Assembly (NCBI RefSeq): GCF_013377785.1
Contig: NZ_JABXWT010000026.1
Span: 1 to 33,158 of the forward strand
Direction of reading: 5' to 3'
From: Ruegeria haliotis
Lineage (GTDB): Bacteria > Pseudomonadota > Alphaproteobacteria > Rhodobacterales > Rhodobacteraceae
Length of the DNA stretch: 33,158 bases
Shown: in pieces, positions 15,391 through 24,221 of the stretch
Layout: the number at the start of each line of letters is the position of its first letter
How positions within the stretch are numbered: position 1 is the first letter of the stretch
Position numbers and translations under genes: made by a program
Notes under the pieces: generated by a model
What the model was told of the DNA's origin: nothing
The model's input: the letters and a program-made list of their open reading frames with translations, nothing else
Databases searched by the model: none

Positions 15391-15648
15391 ATGATGCTCA
15401 TCCCCTGCCCATTCTGCGGCAAACGCAACGAAAGCGAATTCATCTTTGGTGGCCCAGTAGTGGCTGCCCGACCCGACCCAAATGCCGTCAGCGATGCAGA
15501 ATGGGTCGAATACCTGACAATTGCGCCAAACCCACTGGGGCCGGTGCAGGAAAAATGGTGGCATGCGCGCGGCTGCGGTGAATGGCTGACGATCTGGCGT
15601 GACACCCGAACCCATGACATCGTGGAGGCGCCCAATGGCTCAGAGTAA
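15391..15648 (+). CDS. soxD: Sarcosine oxidase, delta subunit
   Basis: This 85-residue protein matches SoxD: 'PCPFCGKRNESEFIFGG' near the N-terminus and 'KWWHARGCGEWLTIWRDT' near the C-terminus. The cysteines of 'CPFC' and the later His/Cys pair are those that bind zinc in this small structural subunit. AGGA just upstream supports the ATG at 15391 (a second ATG follows directly). Its 3' end overlaps the soxA start by 14 bp, which implies translational coupling. Confidence 0.95.
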   Translation: MMLIPCPFCGKRNESEFIFGGPVVAARPDPNAVSDAEWVEYLTIAPNPLGPVQEKWWHARGCGEWLTIWRDTRTHDIVEAPNGSE

Positions 15649-18505
15649 CCGCCGCGCCTCTGGTGGGCGTATAGATCGCAATCGTCCGGTACGCTTTCAG
15701 TTCAACGGTAAATCCTACGAAGGCTACGAAGGTGATACGCTGGCCTCGGCATTGCTGGCCAACGGGGTGCGTGTCACCGCCCGTAGTTTCAAATACCATC
15801 GCCCGCGCGGTATTGTCGGCCACGGGCCCGAGGAACCGGCCACCTTGGTGGAACTGGACGGCGAGGATGCATCGGGAAACCGCCCGGCAACCACGGTGCC
15901 ACTGCGCGACGGGCTGAGTGCCCGGTCGGTCAATTGCTGGCCTTCGCCCGACTTTGATGTGAGCGGAATCAACCAACTGTTTGCTCGTTTCATTCCTGCG
16001 GGATTCTATTACAAAACGTTCAAATGGCCCAACTGGCACCTGTTTGAGCCGACAATCCGCAAAGCCGCCGGGTTGGCGGCGGCACCGGCGCAACCACCGT
16101 CGTCAGGTCATTTCGAAGCGCGGCACGCGCATGCCGATGTTCTGATCGCCGGTGCAGGTCCCGCCGGGTTGCAAGCCGCATTAGAGGCGGGTCGGGCAGG
16201 CAAACGCGTGTTTATCGCGGATGAAGGAACCGAGGCGGGCGGTAGCCTTTTGAATCGGAACCTGACTATCAACGGACAGCCCGCGATGGACTGGGTGGCT
16301 GATGCGGTGCAGGAGCTGCGGGGGATGGGCAACGTCACCCATCTGCAAAACGCGACCGTCTGGGCCTATCGCGAGCATAACCTGCTGATCGTCAACGAAC
16401 GCGAACCGGAACAGGGCAGTGTACTGGAACGCAGTTGGCGGGTCCGTGCGGGCGAAGTGGTTATTGCCACCGGGGCCACCGAACGCGCAATGGTCTTTGC
16501 CGACAATGACCGGCCCGGCGTCATGCTGGCCTCATCCGTGCAGGCTTATGTGAACCGCTGGGGTGTAGCGCCGGGTCAGCGGGTGGTTTTGTTTACAAAC
16601 AACAACAGCGTCTATGCGGTTGCCGCAGATCTGGTCGCAGCCGGAGTGACGGTTGAAGCAATCCTAGACAGCCGCGATACGGTGCCGCAAGAGGCATTGG
16701 ATACAGCGCAAGGTATCACCGTTCACACTGGGACAGTGGCCGCAGGTGTGAAAGGTCATAAGCGCCTGCGTGCAGTACACGCAGTTTCAGCGAAAAGTGG
16801 CGCAGACACCTGGATCGATTGTGATTTGCTGGGCCATTCGGGCGGCTGGAATCCAACTGTGCATCTGTGGTCACAATCCCGCAGCCCCCTGCGGTTTGAT
16901 GAAGACCTGAGTGCGTTTGTGCCTGACGCAGCCGCTCAAGCCTGCCGCGCGATTGGTGCAGCGGCCGGGGATCTGACGTTGGACCGGATTGTTCAAGGCG
17001 GCTTGGACTTGCCATATGCGATCGAACCACTCTGGCGTGTTGATGTCCCGGGTCAACGCGGCAAGGCGTTTCTGGACCTTCAGAACGATGTGTCTGTCAG
17101 TGATGTTCAACTGGCCTTGCGCGAAGGCTATGACAATGTCGAACATGTCAAACGCTATACCACGGGCGGCATGGGGATCGATCAAGGCAAGACCGGAAAC
17201 ATCAACATCATCGGCACGGTTGCAATGCAAAAAGGCGTGCCCTTGCAGGACGTGGGCACGACAACTTTCCGCTCTCCATACACGCCGGTCTCATTTGGTG
17301 CGATTGGCGGATTGCGCGAGGAATCCGTGCTGTTCCCATATCGGCACACGCCGGTAACGCAATGGAACAAAGACAATGGCGCAGTGATGTACGAGGCTGG
17401 TGCCCGCTGGCGCCGTCCCGGCTACTTTCCCAAGCCCGGTGAGGGATTGCAGGAGGCGGTGAACCGCGAGTGTCTTGCGGTACGCGAAGGGGTCGGCGTC
17501 TACGACGGCTCGCCGCTCGGGACGTTCGAGTTGAAGGGCCGCGACGTGCCGCGCTTTCTCGACTTCCTCTACTCCAATGTCATGTCCAGCCTAAAACCTG
17601 GGGACGGGCGTTACGGCCTGATGCTGTCGGATGACGGGTTGATCCTGGATGACGGGGTGGCGTTCCGGTTGGATGAACACCGCTGGATGGTCTCGACTTC
17701 GACGGGTCATGCTGACGCTGTGAACCAGCATATGGAAAAACTGCTCCAGACCGAATTCCCTGACTGGCAGGTCATGATCACCACCGTGACCAGCCAGTGG
17801 AACAACGCTACTATCTGCGGTCCACGCGCGCGCGATGTCATGCAGGCGCTGGGGACAGACATAGATCTGTCACCCGAGGCGTTTCCCTTTATGTCCTTCA
17901 GGGATGGCACTGTGGCTGGGATCCCGGCCCGTGTCGTGCGCGTCAGTTTCACTGGCGAGCTGTCATTCGAGGTTAACGTCGCCCCACGCCATATGGCAGA
18001 ACTGTGGGCCAAGGTTATGGAGGCGGGTGCGCCTTTTGGCATTCTACCCGTGGGCTCGGAATCCAGCCATGTTCTGCGGGTCGAAAAGGGCTTTCTATCA
18101 CTGGGGCACGAGGTGGATGGCACCGTCGATGCCTATGATCTGAGTATGGGTTGGGTCATGTCTAAGAAAAAGCCTGACTATCTGGGCAAGCGCTCGGTCG
18201 CGCTGCGCCGTGAAGGCGGCAGCACGCGGCGTGAACTGGTGGGCATTTTGCCAGGAGATCCCAACCGGCAAGTGCCCGAAGGCGCACCGCTGACCCTCGG
18301 GGGCCGAAAAGAGGCTACCGAAGGGCTAGTAACCGCCTGTGTCTGGAGCGTGGTGAACGAACGCTGGGTCGGGCTGGCGCTGCTGGAAAACGGGCACGCG
18401 CGGCATGGGGAAACCGCCCATGTGCGTCTGAAAGACGGGGTGATCCCGATCACCATCGCCAAGCCGGTGTTCCACGATCCGGACGGCAAGTTGCTGAGGT
18501 CCTGA
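15635..18505 (+). CDS. soxA: Sarcosine oxidase, alpha subunit
   Basis: The 956-residue protein has the order expected of SoxA. An N-terminal ferredoxin-like domain without cluster cysteines (about 18-75, 'GKSYEGYEGDTLASALLANG') comes first. A pyridine nucleotide/flavin-binding region follows ('VLIAGAGPAGLQAALEAG', Gly-rich loop about 173-178). The C-terminal half (about 560-950) is a GcvT-like folate-binding aminomethyltransferase domain ('GVGVYDGSPLGTFELKG', 'EKGFLSLGHEVDGTVD'). It binds NAD+ and tetrahydrofolate and makes 5,10-methylene-THF. GGAGG at 15624-15628 fixes the ATG at 15635, inside the soxD 3' end. Length is close to the family norm. Confidence 0.95.
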   Translation: MAQSNRRASGGRIDRNRPVRFQFNGKSYEGYEGDTLASALLANGVRVTARSFKYHRPRGIVGHGPEEPATLVELDGEDASGNRPATTVPLRDGLSARSVNCWPSPDFDVSGINQLFARFIPAGFYYKTFKWPNWHLFEPTIRKAAGLAAAPAQPPSSGHFEARHAHADVLIAGAGPAGLQAALEAGRAGKRVFIADEGTEAGGSLLNRNLTINGQPAMDWVADAVQELRGMGNVTHLQNATVWAYREHNLLIVNEREPEQGSVLERSWRVRAGEVVIATGATERAMVFADNDRPGVMLASSVQAYVNRWGVAPGQRVVLFTNNNSVYAVAADLVAAGVTVEAILDSRDTVPQEALDTAQGITVHTGTVAAGVKGHKRLRAVHAVSAKSGADTWIDCDLLGHSGGWNPTVHLWSQSRSPLRFDEDLSAFVPDAAAQACRAIGAAAGDLTLDRIVQGGLDLPYAIEPLWRVDVPGQRGKAFLDLQNDVSVSDVQLALREGYDNVEHVKRYTTGGMGIDQGKTGNINIIGTVAMQKGVPLQDVGTTTFRSPYTPVSFGAIGGLREESVLFPYRHTPVTQWNKDNGAVMYEAGARWRRPGYFPKPGEGLQEAVNRECLAVREGVGVYDGSPLGTFELKGRDVPRFLDFLYSNVMSSLKPGDGRYGLMLSDDGLILDDGVAFRLDEHRWMVSTSTGHADAVNQHMEKLLQTEFPDWQVMITTVTSQWNNATICGPRARDVMQALGTDIDLSPEAFPFMSFRDGTVAGIPARVVRVSFTGELSFEVNVAPRHMAELWAKVMEAGAPFGILPVGSESSHVLRVEKGFLSLGHEVDGTVDAYDLSMGWVMSKKKPDYLGKRSVALRREGGSTRRELVGILPGDPNRQVPEGAPLTLGGRKEATEGLVTACVWSVVNERWVGLALLENGHARHGETAHVRLKDGVIPITIAKPVFHDPDGKLLRS

Positions 18506-18506
18506 G

Positions 18507-19004
18507 ATGAGCTATGACATACAGATCACACGCCAGAGCCTGAACGCACTGTTCGACCTCAAAGGCGCGTCAGCGGCGATTGAAAGCTGGGCGGGAAACG
18601 CTTTGCCCAACCTGCCCGATCAACCAAACTCGCGGACAGAGAAGGAAGCGGTCGAACTGTATCATATCGGGCGGGATCATTGGATTGCTCGCGCGCCAGT
18701 GGGTCAAGAAGAGGCGCTGGAGGCGCGACTTAAACCCAACGATTGCCCCGCAGATGTCAGTATCGTGCGGATTTCGGATACCTTGACCTTTTTTAGGGTT
18801 ACAGGATCGCAGGCTGGCGAAGTGATGGCCATTGCCTGTCCGCTGGATTTACACGACAGTCAGTTCGGCGATGACACGGTTACCTACACAGACCTGTTCG
18901 GCCTCAAGGCATTGGTGATGCGATGCAAGGATGGGTATGAACTTGCGATCGAACAGAGCTTTGGCGACATGGTCGAGGATTATCTGGCCCGCGCCACTGC
19001 CTAA
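18507..19004 (+). CDS. soxG: Sarcosine oxidase, gamma subunit
   Basis: The 165-residue protein follows soxA by one base, the standard soxG position, and shows the gamma-subunit pattern 'VSIVRISDTLTFFRVTGSQA' and 'ACPLDLHDSQFGDDTVTYTDLFG'. The gamma subunit is structurally related to the folate-binding domain and stabilises the complex. It is somewhat shorter than many SoxG proteins. Coding frame and neighbours leave little doubt. Confidence 0.92.
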   Translation: MSYDIQITRQSLNALFDLKGASAAIESWAGNALPNLPDQPNSRTEKEAVELYHIGRDHWIARAPVGQEEALEARLKPNDCPADVSIVRISDTLTFFRVTGSQAGEVMAIACPLDLHDSQFGDDTVTYTDLFGLKALVMRCKDGYELAIEQSFGDMVEDYLARATA

Positions 19005-19018
19005 GGACAGGAGCGGCA

Positions 19019-19429
19019 ATGACCCGAACACATATTCACAAGTACCAGACCCGCTATCATGCGCAGGCAACCTATTCCAAGGCCATCCGGGCTCGGGGTG
19101 ATTTTGTGTTCATGCAGGGACAGGTCGGCACATTACTGGACGGAACGTTGATTGGCGAAGACGACCCGGGCGCGCAGGCAGATCAGGCCTGTCGCAACAT
19201 TCAGCGCTGGATGGAAGAAGCCGGGGGCAGTTTGTCAGATGTCTGCAAACTCACAGTTTATGTCACCGATATCTCGTATCGCCCCGCTGTTTACGAGGCG
19301 ATCAATCGCTGGTTCGACGGCGTGCACCACTGTTCAACCGGGGTGGTCGTACAGGGATTGGCCGATCCGTCGTTACTGGTCGAGATCGACGCAATGGGCG
19401 TCATCGATGACGATGCTGCAGGGACATGA
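19019..19429 (+). CDS. RidA-family (YjgF/UK114) protein
   Basis: The 136-residue protein is a RidA-type protein: 'YSKAIRARGDFVFMQGQVG' at the N-terminus, 'DQACRNIQRWMEEAGGSLSDVCKLTVYVTD' in the middle and 'LLVEIDAMGVI' at the end. RidA proteins hydrolyse reactive imines/enamines made by PLP enzymes and amine oxidases. AGGAG at 19008-19012 supports the ATG, and the gene is 14 bp after soxG, so it is probably the fifth gene of the sox operon. Clearing an imine formed during sarcosine or related amine oxidation is a sensible inference. Confidence 0.9.
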   Translation: MTRTHIHKYQTRYHAQATYSKAIRARGDFVFMQGQVGTLLDGTLIGEDDPGAQADQACRNIQRWMEEAGGSLSDVCKLTVYVTDISYRPAVYEAINRWFDGVHHCSTGVVVQGLADPSLLVEIDAMGVIDDDAAGT

Positions 19430-19522
19430 TGGCCACTACACAAATCCAACGCCGAATGGCATTGAAATTCACGCCGTGAGAGTGTCGGGTTTGGGTGTGC
19501 TCATTATTGCCCGTGGATTACC

Positions 19523-20455
19523 ATGCTGACGACACTGACCTCTATCCTGCCGATCTTTCTGATCATCGCGTTAGGCCTTGCCCTTCGTAAAGGTGGCATT
19601 CCCAGCACCGATTTCTGGAATCTGAACGACAAGCTGGTCTACTGGGTGCTGATGCCTTGTCTGTTGTTTTCAAAGATCTCGTTGTCACCACTGGATAAAT
19701 CCGCTCTTGGCCTTTACTCGGTCACCATTCTGGGTGGGTTCGTTGCGGCGCTGATGTTTGCCGTCATCAGCGCACGCCTTTTTGGCTTTGCCGCGCCACA
19801 AGGTACGTCGATATTGCAAGGCAGTGCCCGGCATAACTCATTCATTGGGCTTGCACTGGCGGCAAATCTGTTTGGTCCGACGGGATTGGACATCGCTATT
19901 CTAGCGACCGCCATTCTGGTGCCGATCACCAACATCGTGATGGTGATCATGCTGGTCGGAGCCCTGCAAAACAACAAGGCCACCAATTTACCAGTGGCTA
20001 TCCTGCGCGAACTGGCGCGCAACCCTTATGTCATTTCAATCCTGTTGGCCGTCGGGGCCAATCAACTGATTGGGGACCGGATTCCGGTGATACATGATGT
20101 GGCCGACGTTCTGGGTGCCGGAGCCCTGCCGATTACCTTGCTGGCAGTGGGCGCCAATTTGCGAGTTCGCGCGATGGCGGCCAGTGCGTTGCCTCTGATC
20201 CTGGCATTTACGGGCAAGATGGTGATCTTTCCGGTCGTGGTGCTGATTGTCGGGCTAATGGTTGGATTGCCGCAGAACGTACTCCAAGTCGCAGTCGTCT
20301 ATGCCGTGGTGCCGACAGGTGCTTCCTCGTACACGCTGTCAAAACAGCTGGGGGGTGACGCACCTTTGATGGCCGCCATTGTCACCCTGCAAACTTTAAT
20401 CGCTGCGGTGAGTATCCCCCTGTCTCTGGCAATATTGCTGCCGTTGGTTGGTTGA
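19523..20455 (+). CDS. AEC-family transporter (auxin efflux carrier-like)
   Basis: This 310-residue membrane protein has about ten hydrophobic segments in two five-helix halves, as in bacterial AEC permeases: 'LTSILPIFLIIALGLALRKG' starts helix 1, 'DKLVYWVLMPCLLFSKIS' lies in helix 2, and the C-terminal half has 'PTGASSYTLSKQLGGD'. The family moves organic acids and related anions. It is 93 bp after the RidA gene with only a weak ribosome binding site, so it may share the sox transcript or have its own promoter. The substrate is unknown. Confidence 0.88.
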   Translation: MLTTLTSILPIFLIIALGLALRKGGIPSTDFWNLNDKLVYWVLMPCLLFSKISLSPLDKSALGLYSVTILGGFVAALMFAVISARLFGFAAPQGTSILQGSARHNSFIGLALAANLFGPTGLDIAILATAILVPITNIVMVIMLVGALQNNKATNLPVAILRELARNPYVISILLAVGANQLIGDRIPVIHDVADVLGAGALPITLLAVGANLRVRAMAASALPLILAFTGKMVIFPVVVLIVGLMVGLPQNVLQVAVVYAVVPTGASSYTLSKQLGGDAPLMAAIVTLQTLIAAVSIPLSLAILLPLVG

Positions 20456-20486
20456 GATAGCACCAGGTGGGCGACGCTTATACTGC

Positions 20487-21776
20487 TCAGCAGGATACCT
20501 TCAGAATCCCGTGCACCCATTGGGCGATGTCAAGCAAACGCTTATCTGCTCCGTGCGGGCCAATCAGTTGTATTCCCAGCGGCAGACCACAGCGATCTGT
20601 GCCGAAGGGCAGGGCAATTGAGGGCACCTGTAACAGGTTCCACATCCGCGAGAATAGCGGATCACCCGTCGCATCAAGCCCGACCGGCGCCGGACCAGGG
20701 GCCGAAGGCACCAACAGCGCATCCACGTCGCGGAACACTTGATCCAGCATAGTTAGTGCATGGTCACGGGTCTCAAGCGCAGTATGATATTCGTCTTCTG
20801 AGACCAGCAGTCCGTCGGATAACAAATCGTGGAATTGCTGACTGATACCGAGGAGGCCAACATTGTACTCTGCGGTGCGCAGGCGCGCTGCTTCGTATCC
20901 CATGACGATGATTTGCGCGTGTGTAAGCCGGGCAAACAATGGGGGATGGGTGATTTCACCTGTTTCAGCTCTGGTCGCTGCAATGGCGGCCAGTGCACGG
21001 GTGCAGGTGTCACGCATTTCCACCGATCCGTCAGCCCAATGAGGCCCGCGCATCAGACCGATCCGGGGCAAAGCATCATCATATGCCGGTGGCGGCGTCA
21101 ATTCTGTTCCACGCAGCACTGCATCCGCCAACGCCAGATCGCGCGGATCTCGCGCCAGAACCCCAAGTGTATCGAGGCTGCCTGACAGGCCCATCACTCC
21201 GCTAAGATTGTAACTACCAGTGGTTGGCTTGAAACCGCAGACCCCGCAATACGCTGCGGGACGAATTAGCGAAGCAGCAGTTTGTGACCCAAACCCCAAC
21301 GGGGTCATGAAATCCGCAACCGCAGCGGCAGACCCGGAGGAGGAGCCGCCGGGGGTATGGTCGGGATTTGCCGGGTTTGCAGTCTTGCCCGGTCGAAAAT
21401 AGGCAAACTCGGTTGTTACCGTTTTGCCGATCGGGATCGCGCCTGCGTTCAGAAAAGCCTGCACGCAGGTGGCGTTTTTGTTTGGTTGTCGATCAGAATA
21501 AAGATCGCTGCCCCAACCGGTTGGCATGGCTTCTGTATCGATTATGTCTTTGATAACAAAAGGTACGCCATGGAGCGGCCCGCCGACTGGGAGTGTGTCG
21601 GCAGCATGCGCAAGCTCCATGGCGTGATCCGCGTCGAGGTATTGAAACGCCCCAATCGCAGATTCCCGTTGCGAAATGCGGTCCAGATGTGCCGCCATCA
21701 CTTCAGAAGGTTTCACATCACCCGCGCGGATCAGTTGGGCCAGTTCATGCGCGCTGAACCGGTTAAGTTTAGTCAT
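20487..21776 (-). CDS. Amidase-signature family hydrolase
   Basis: The 429-residue protein has the Ser-cisSer-Lys catalytic set of the amidase signature family: Lys76 in 'PFVIKDIIDT', the cis-Ser within 'GGSSSGSAAAVA' (143-154), and nucleophile Ser169 in 'GSQTAASLIRPA'. The last motif has QTAAS where many members have DTGGS, a variant seen in GatA-like catabolic amidases. It hydrolyses a carboxamide or lactam-derived C-N bond. Its ATG overlaps the stop of the DUF1116 gene (ATGA), so the two are coupled. It is the last gene of the seven-gene operon. GatA itself is unlikely given the context. Confidence 0.9.
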   Translation of the reverse strand: MTKLNRFSAHELAQLIRAGDVKPSEVMAAHLDRISQRESAIGAFQYLDADHAMELAHAADTLPVGGPLHGVPFVIKDIIDTEAMPTGWGSDLYSDRQPNKNATCVQAFLNAGAIPIGKTVTTEFAYFRPGKTANPANPDHTPGGSSSGSAAAVADFMTPLGFGSQTAASLIRPAAYCGVCGFKPTTGSYNLSGVMGLSGSLDTLGVLARDPRDLALADAVLRGTELTPPPAYDDALPRIGLMRGPHWADGSVEMRDTCTRALAAIAATRAETGEITHPPLFARLTHAQIIVMGYEAARLRTAEYNVGLLGISQQFHDLLSDGLLVSEDEYHTALETRDHALTMLDQVFRDVDALLVPSAPGPAPVGLDATGDPLFSRMWNLLQVPSIALPFGTDRCGLPLGIQLIGPHGADKRLLDIAQWVHGILKVSC

Positions 21777-22963
21777 CTTTCCAACGCGTCCATGGCGGCA
21801 GAGAACGGGGTGACCGGCATGTCATAAATACCGCCCCCCAGCCGACCAGCTTCACCAAGTTTGTCGAGGATACCCAGACCAATAACCGGCCCCGACCCTT
21901 CGGCCACCGCGCCGCGTGCGGTGGTGCCCAGGCGAATGTCCAGTGTTCGAAAATATGGATGCGTACCTACGGACAAGCCCGTGCTGCGCGTCCGTGCGTT
22001 GTCGGGCAGAAAGGCGCCCAGTCCCTTCTTTTGCTCAGGGCTGAGTTCGATGGCCATGGCGCCAAGAGCAAAAGCCTCGACCACGGCGCTGTCACCAATT
22101 GCACCCAATGCCCTGTCTTGCGGCAGGTCGACGACGAATTTTCCTTTCGGCGGATCAGCTGCAATCGTAAACCATTGGCCCGGCAAACCTGAGATTTGGA
22201 TGCCGACGTCACGCCCGTTACCGCCCGCGGCAGTGACAAAGCTTGCACTTTCGACACCTTCGGCCAACTTCATCATGCATTTGGTGGCGGCCATCCAAAG
22301 GTTGAGAAACAGCGACGGTGAACTGGCCATGAAAGCCAACGCGTCTTCGTCGTCAATCCCGCCAATCGTGCGATCCTTGAGTTCTGCAATGAGCGCGTTT
22401 GTTGCAACGGGTGTGCGACCGTGGCAGTCATCTCCGCCCATCAGGCCAGTTACGGCCAACGGCACGAGCGCTATACCTTCGGCAAGCCCCTTGTCCAACA
22501 CGTCCAGAAACCGGGTGTTGAGCCATCGGATATGATCAAGCACCGCCTCAGATCGCAGACCCAGCCGCATCGCGGGACGGCTACCGGCGTTGATCGGGGT
22601 AAATACACGCTGCTGCCCGCGCCAGGCGTCATAGATCGTGTGCAGCGGCATATCCGCCGATACCACAGCGGCCAGCGGAGTGACCACATCGTGATCCTGC
22701 GCGGGTTTCAATTCGATTTCACCTTTGAGGATCATCGCTTCGGCCTGATCGAAATCCCGTGCCAGACCCTGCCAAACCGCAGCGACGCAGGCTGAATTGA
22801 GGATTGGCACAGTGATCAAATCCGGGCTGGCAAAGGCCGGACCTGCGTGCAGCAACACGTTGTCTGCTAAATCCAGCGCGTCAGCCGCCGTATTGAACCG
22901 GTTCCAGACCGGTTGAGTTACCATCGCCCGGTCAAAGGCCAACTGATCGGCGACATGCAACAT
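21773..22963 (-). CDS. DUF1116 family protein (AllG/YlbE-like)
   Basis: This 396-residue protein matches DUF1116: 'LLHAGPAFASPDLITVPILN', 'AEAMILKGEIELKPAQDHD', 'TPINAGSRPAMRLG', 'GLMGGDDCHGRTPVATNAL' and 'SLFLNLWMAATKCMM'. The E. coli relative YlbE (AllG) is a subunit of oxamate carbamoyltransferase with AllF and AllH in purine/allantoin breakdown. No AllF or AllH homologue is in the window. I use ATG 22963, which shares one base with the preceding stop (TGATG); a frame to 22990 exists. It is coupled to the amidase by ATGA. A carbamoyl- or amide-related role is inference; the actual activity is unknown. Confidence 0.8.
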   Translation of the reverse strand: MLHVADQLAFDRAMVTQPVWNRFNTAADALDLADNVLLHAGPAFASPDLITVPILNSACVAAVWQGLARDFDQAEAMILKGEIELKPAQDHDVVTPLAAVVSADMPLHTIYDAWRGQQRVFTPINAGSRPAMRLGLRSEAVLDHIRWLNTRFLDVLDKGLAEGIALVPLAVTGLMGGDDCHGRTPVATNALIAELKDRTIGGIDDEDALAFMASSPSLFLNLWMAATKCMMKLAEGVESASFVTAAGGNGRDVGIQISGLPGQWFTIAADPPKGKFVVDLPQDRALGAIGDSAVVEAFALGAMAIELSPEQKKGLGAFLPDNARTRSTGLSVGTHPYFRTLDIRLGTTARGAVAEGSGPVIGLGILDKLGEAGRLGGGIYDMPVTPFSAAMDALER

Positions 22964-23589
22964 CAGGGGCCCTCCGGTGGAATGATCCACGTCTCCGAGA
23001 AATAGAGGAACGCGGTGGTGGTTTCATATCCTGCCTGCACCCGTGTTCCCAGCTTGCCCGGCAGCGGCGTACCATTGACGATGATTTGCGCCGCATGTGC
23101 AGGCACCAATAGCGAGAACATGTTTTGCTCGCCCGAGGCGACCTCGTGCGGCGACAACTCTAGCGCGCGTGGTGGGTCGAATCCTTCCCAGACCAACTCG
23201 ATGGTCAGGCCCTCGCCCACTATGGTCTCTGTATAGCGGTGGCTCATCGGATCGCCGGAGCTTCGCACTGCTTGCGCGCCAATCTCAGGCAGAGTGGCAA
23301 AGGCTGGGGCGTTGGCAAAAGCCGCCAATTTGCTGATGAAATTGTCTTTCAGGAACGCAGTCAGGTCCGGATTGTCGCTGAGGATCACATTGGGCGCCTC
23401 GGGCGGTCCTTCGACCTGATCCGGAGTTCCGTACAGCAGCAATACCTGTCCCTGTCCAACGGGCGACCACGCGACCCGAAAAAACAGCGCCATGGCCGAA
23501 AAATTGCCGTCGCCATCCTTCAGCAGGATACCCGGGTTTTCACCTGTCCAGTCAACGGTGCCGGGGGTAATCGGTTCGTTCAACGGCAT
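22963..23589 (-). CDS. Protein of unknown family, paralogue of the upstream gene product
   Basis: I do not recognise this 208-residue family. It has no signal peptide, membrane segment or cysteine. It clearly resembles the 210-residue product encoded just upstream: both share 'VDWxGENPGIxLK', 'LALFFRV', 'GxPDQ', 'APNxI', 'RYxET' and 'VINGTPLPG', ending in 'TAFLxFSETW'. The predicted character is beta-rich and soluble. The ATG shares one base with the stop of the upstream paralogue (TAATG), and its own stop shares one base with the DUF1116 start. The pair probably works as a heteromer in the Rieske/DUF1116/amidase pathway, but that is inference from coupling only. Confidence 0.85.
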   Translation of the reverse strand: MPLNEPITPGTVDWTGENPGILLKDGDGNFSAMALFFRVAWSPVGQGQVLLLYGTPDQVEGPPEAPNVILSDNPDLTAFLKDNFISKLAAFANAPAFATLPEIGAQAVRSSGDPMSHRYTETIVGEGLTIELVWEGFDPPRALELSPHEVASGEQNMFSLLVPAHAAQIIVNGTPLPGKLGTRVQAGYETTTAFLYFSETWIIPPEGP

Positions 23590-24221
23590 TACAGATCCTC
23601 CTGCGGTGTTACCCAGGTTTCGGAAAATGCCAGAAAGGCGGTGCTCATCTTGCGGCCAAAGAACTGTCGATCAGCGACGTCGCCCGGTAGGGGCGTTCCG
23701 TTGATCACCACTTGCGCTGTCTTGGCCTCCAGAAACACCGAATACATCTCATGCGCCTTGGTGGCCGAGTTTTCCTTGGTCACTTCGACGGGCAGGGGCG
23801 GGCCCATGTCACGCCAGATCATGTCAACGGTGACACCAGAACCGCGCAGCGTCTCGGAGTAGCGGGTTTTAAGGTCACTGGGGCGTTTTTCAACGCTATC
23901 GCAATCCAGCCAGGTCATGGCCTCCAGACCGGCTTTGTTGATGAAGGTTGGCATTTTTGTCACCCAGCCATCGACGATCCAGCGCATCATCCGCTGGTTG
24001 TCGGTCATGATCAGGTTGGGGGCATGAGGCCAGCCGCACGCTTGATCAGGCGCACCCAAAATCAATGCCGCATGACCTCGGCCATAGGGCGAAAGCACAA
24101 CACGGAAGAACAGCGCCAGAGTGTCGTAGCGTTCCTGTGCGGGGTCCTGTTTGAGGTATATGCCCGGGTTCTCGCCCGACCAGTCGACACGACCGGGATT
24201 GTGGGGGGTGCGAGTGGTCAT
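23589..24221 (-). CDS. Protein of unknown family, paralogue of the downstream gene product
   Basis: The 210-residue protein is the first of two adjacent paralogues of unknown function (see 22963-23589 for shared motifs). It has no export signal or transmembrane segment and looks soluble and beta-rich. Start ATG 24221 overlaps the Rieske oxygenase stop (ATGA); a TTG two codons upstream is less likely. Translational coupling directly behind the Rieske alpha subunit suggests it might serve as a small partner subunit, although it shows no visible similarity to the NTF2-like beta subunits of ring-hydroxylating dioxygenases. Confidence 0.85.
   Translation of the reverse strand: MTTRTPHNPGRVDWSGENPGIYLKQDPAQERYDTLALFFRVVLSPYGRGHAALILGAPDQACGWPHAPNLIMTDNQRMMRWIVDGWVTKMPTFINKAGLEAMTWLDCDSVEKRPSDLKTRYSETLRGSGVTVDMIWRDMGPPLPVEVTKENSATKAHEMYSVFLEAKTAQVVINGTPLPGDVADRQFFGRKMSTAFLAFSETWVTPQEDL

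Noticed and set aside
20487..21776. GatA subunit of Glu-tRNA amidotransferase
   Set aside because: There is no gatB or gatC nearby, and the gene is coupled to catabolic genes; amidase-signature enzyme is the safer call.
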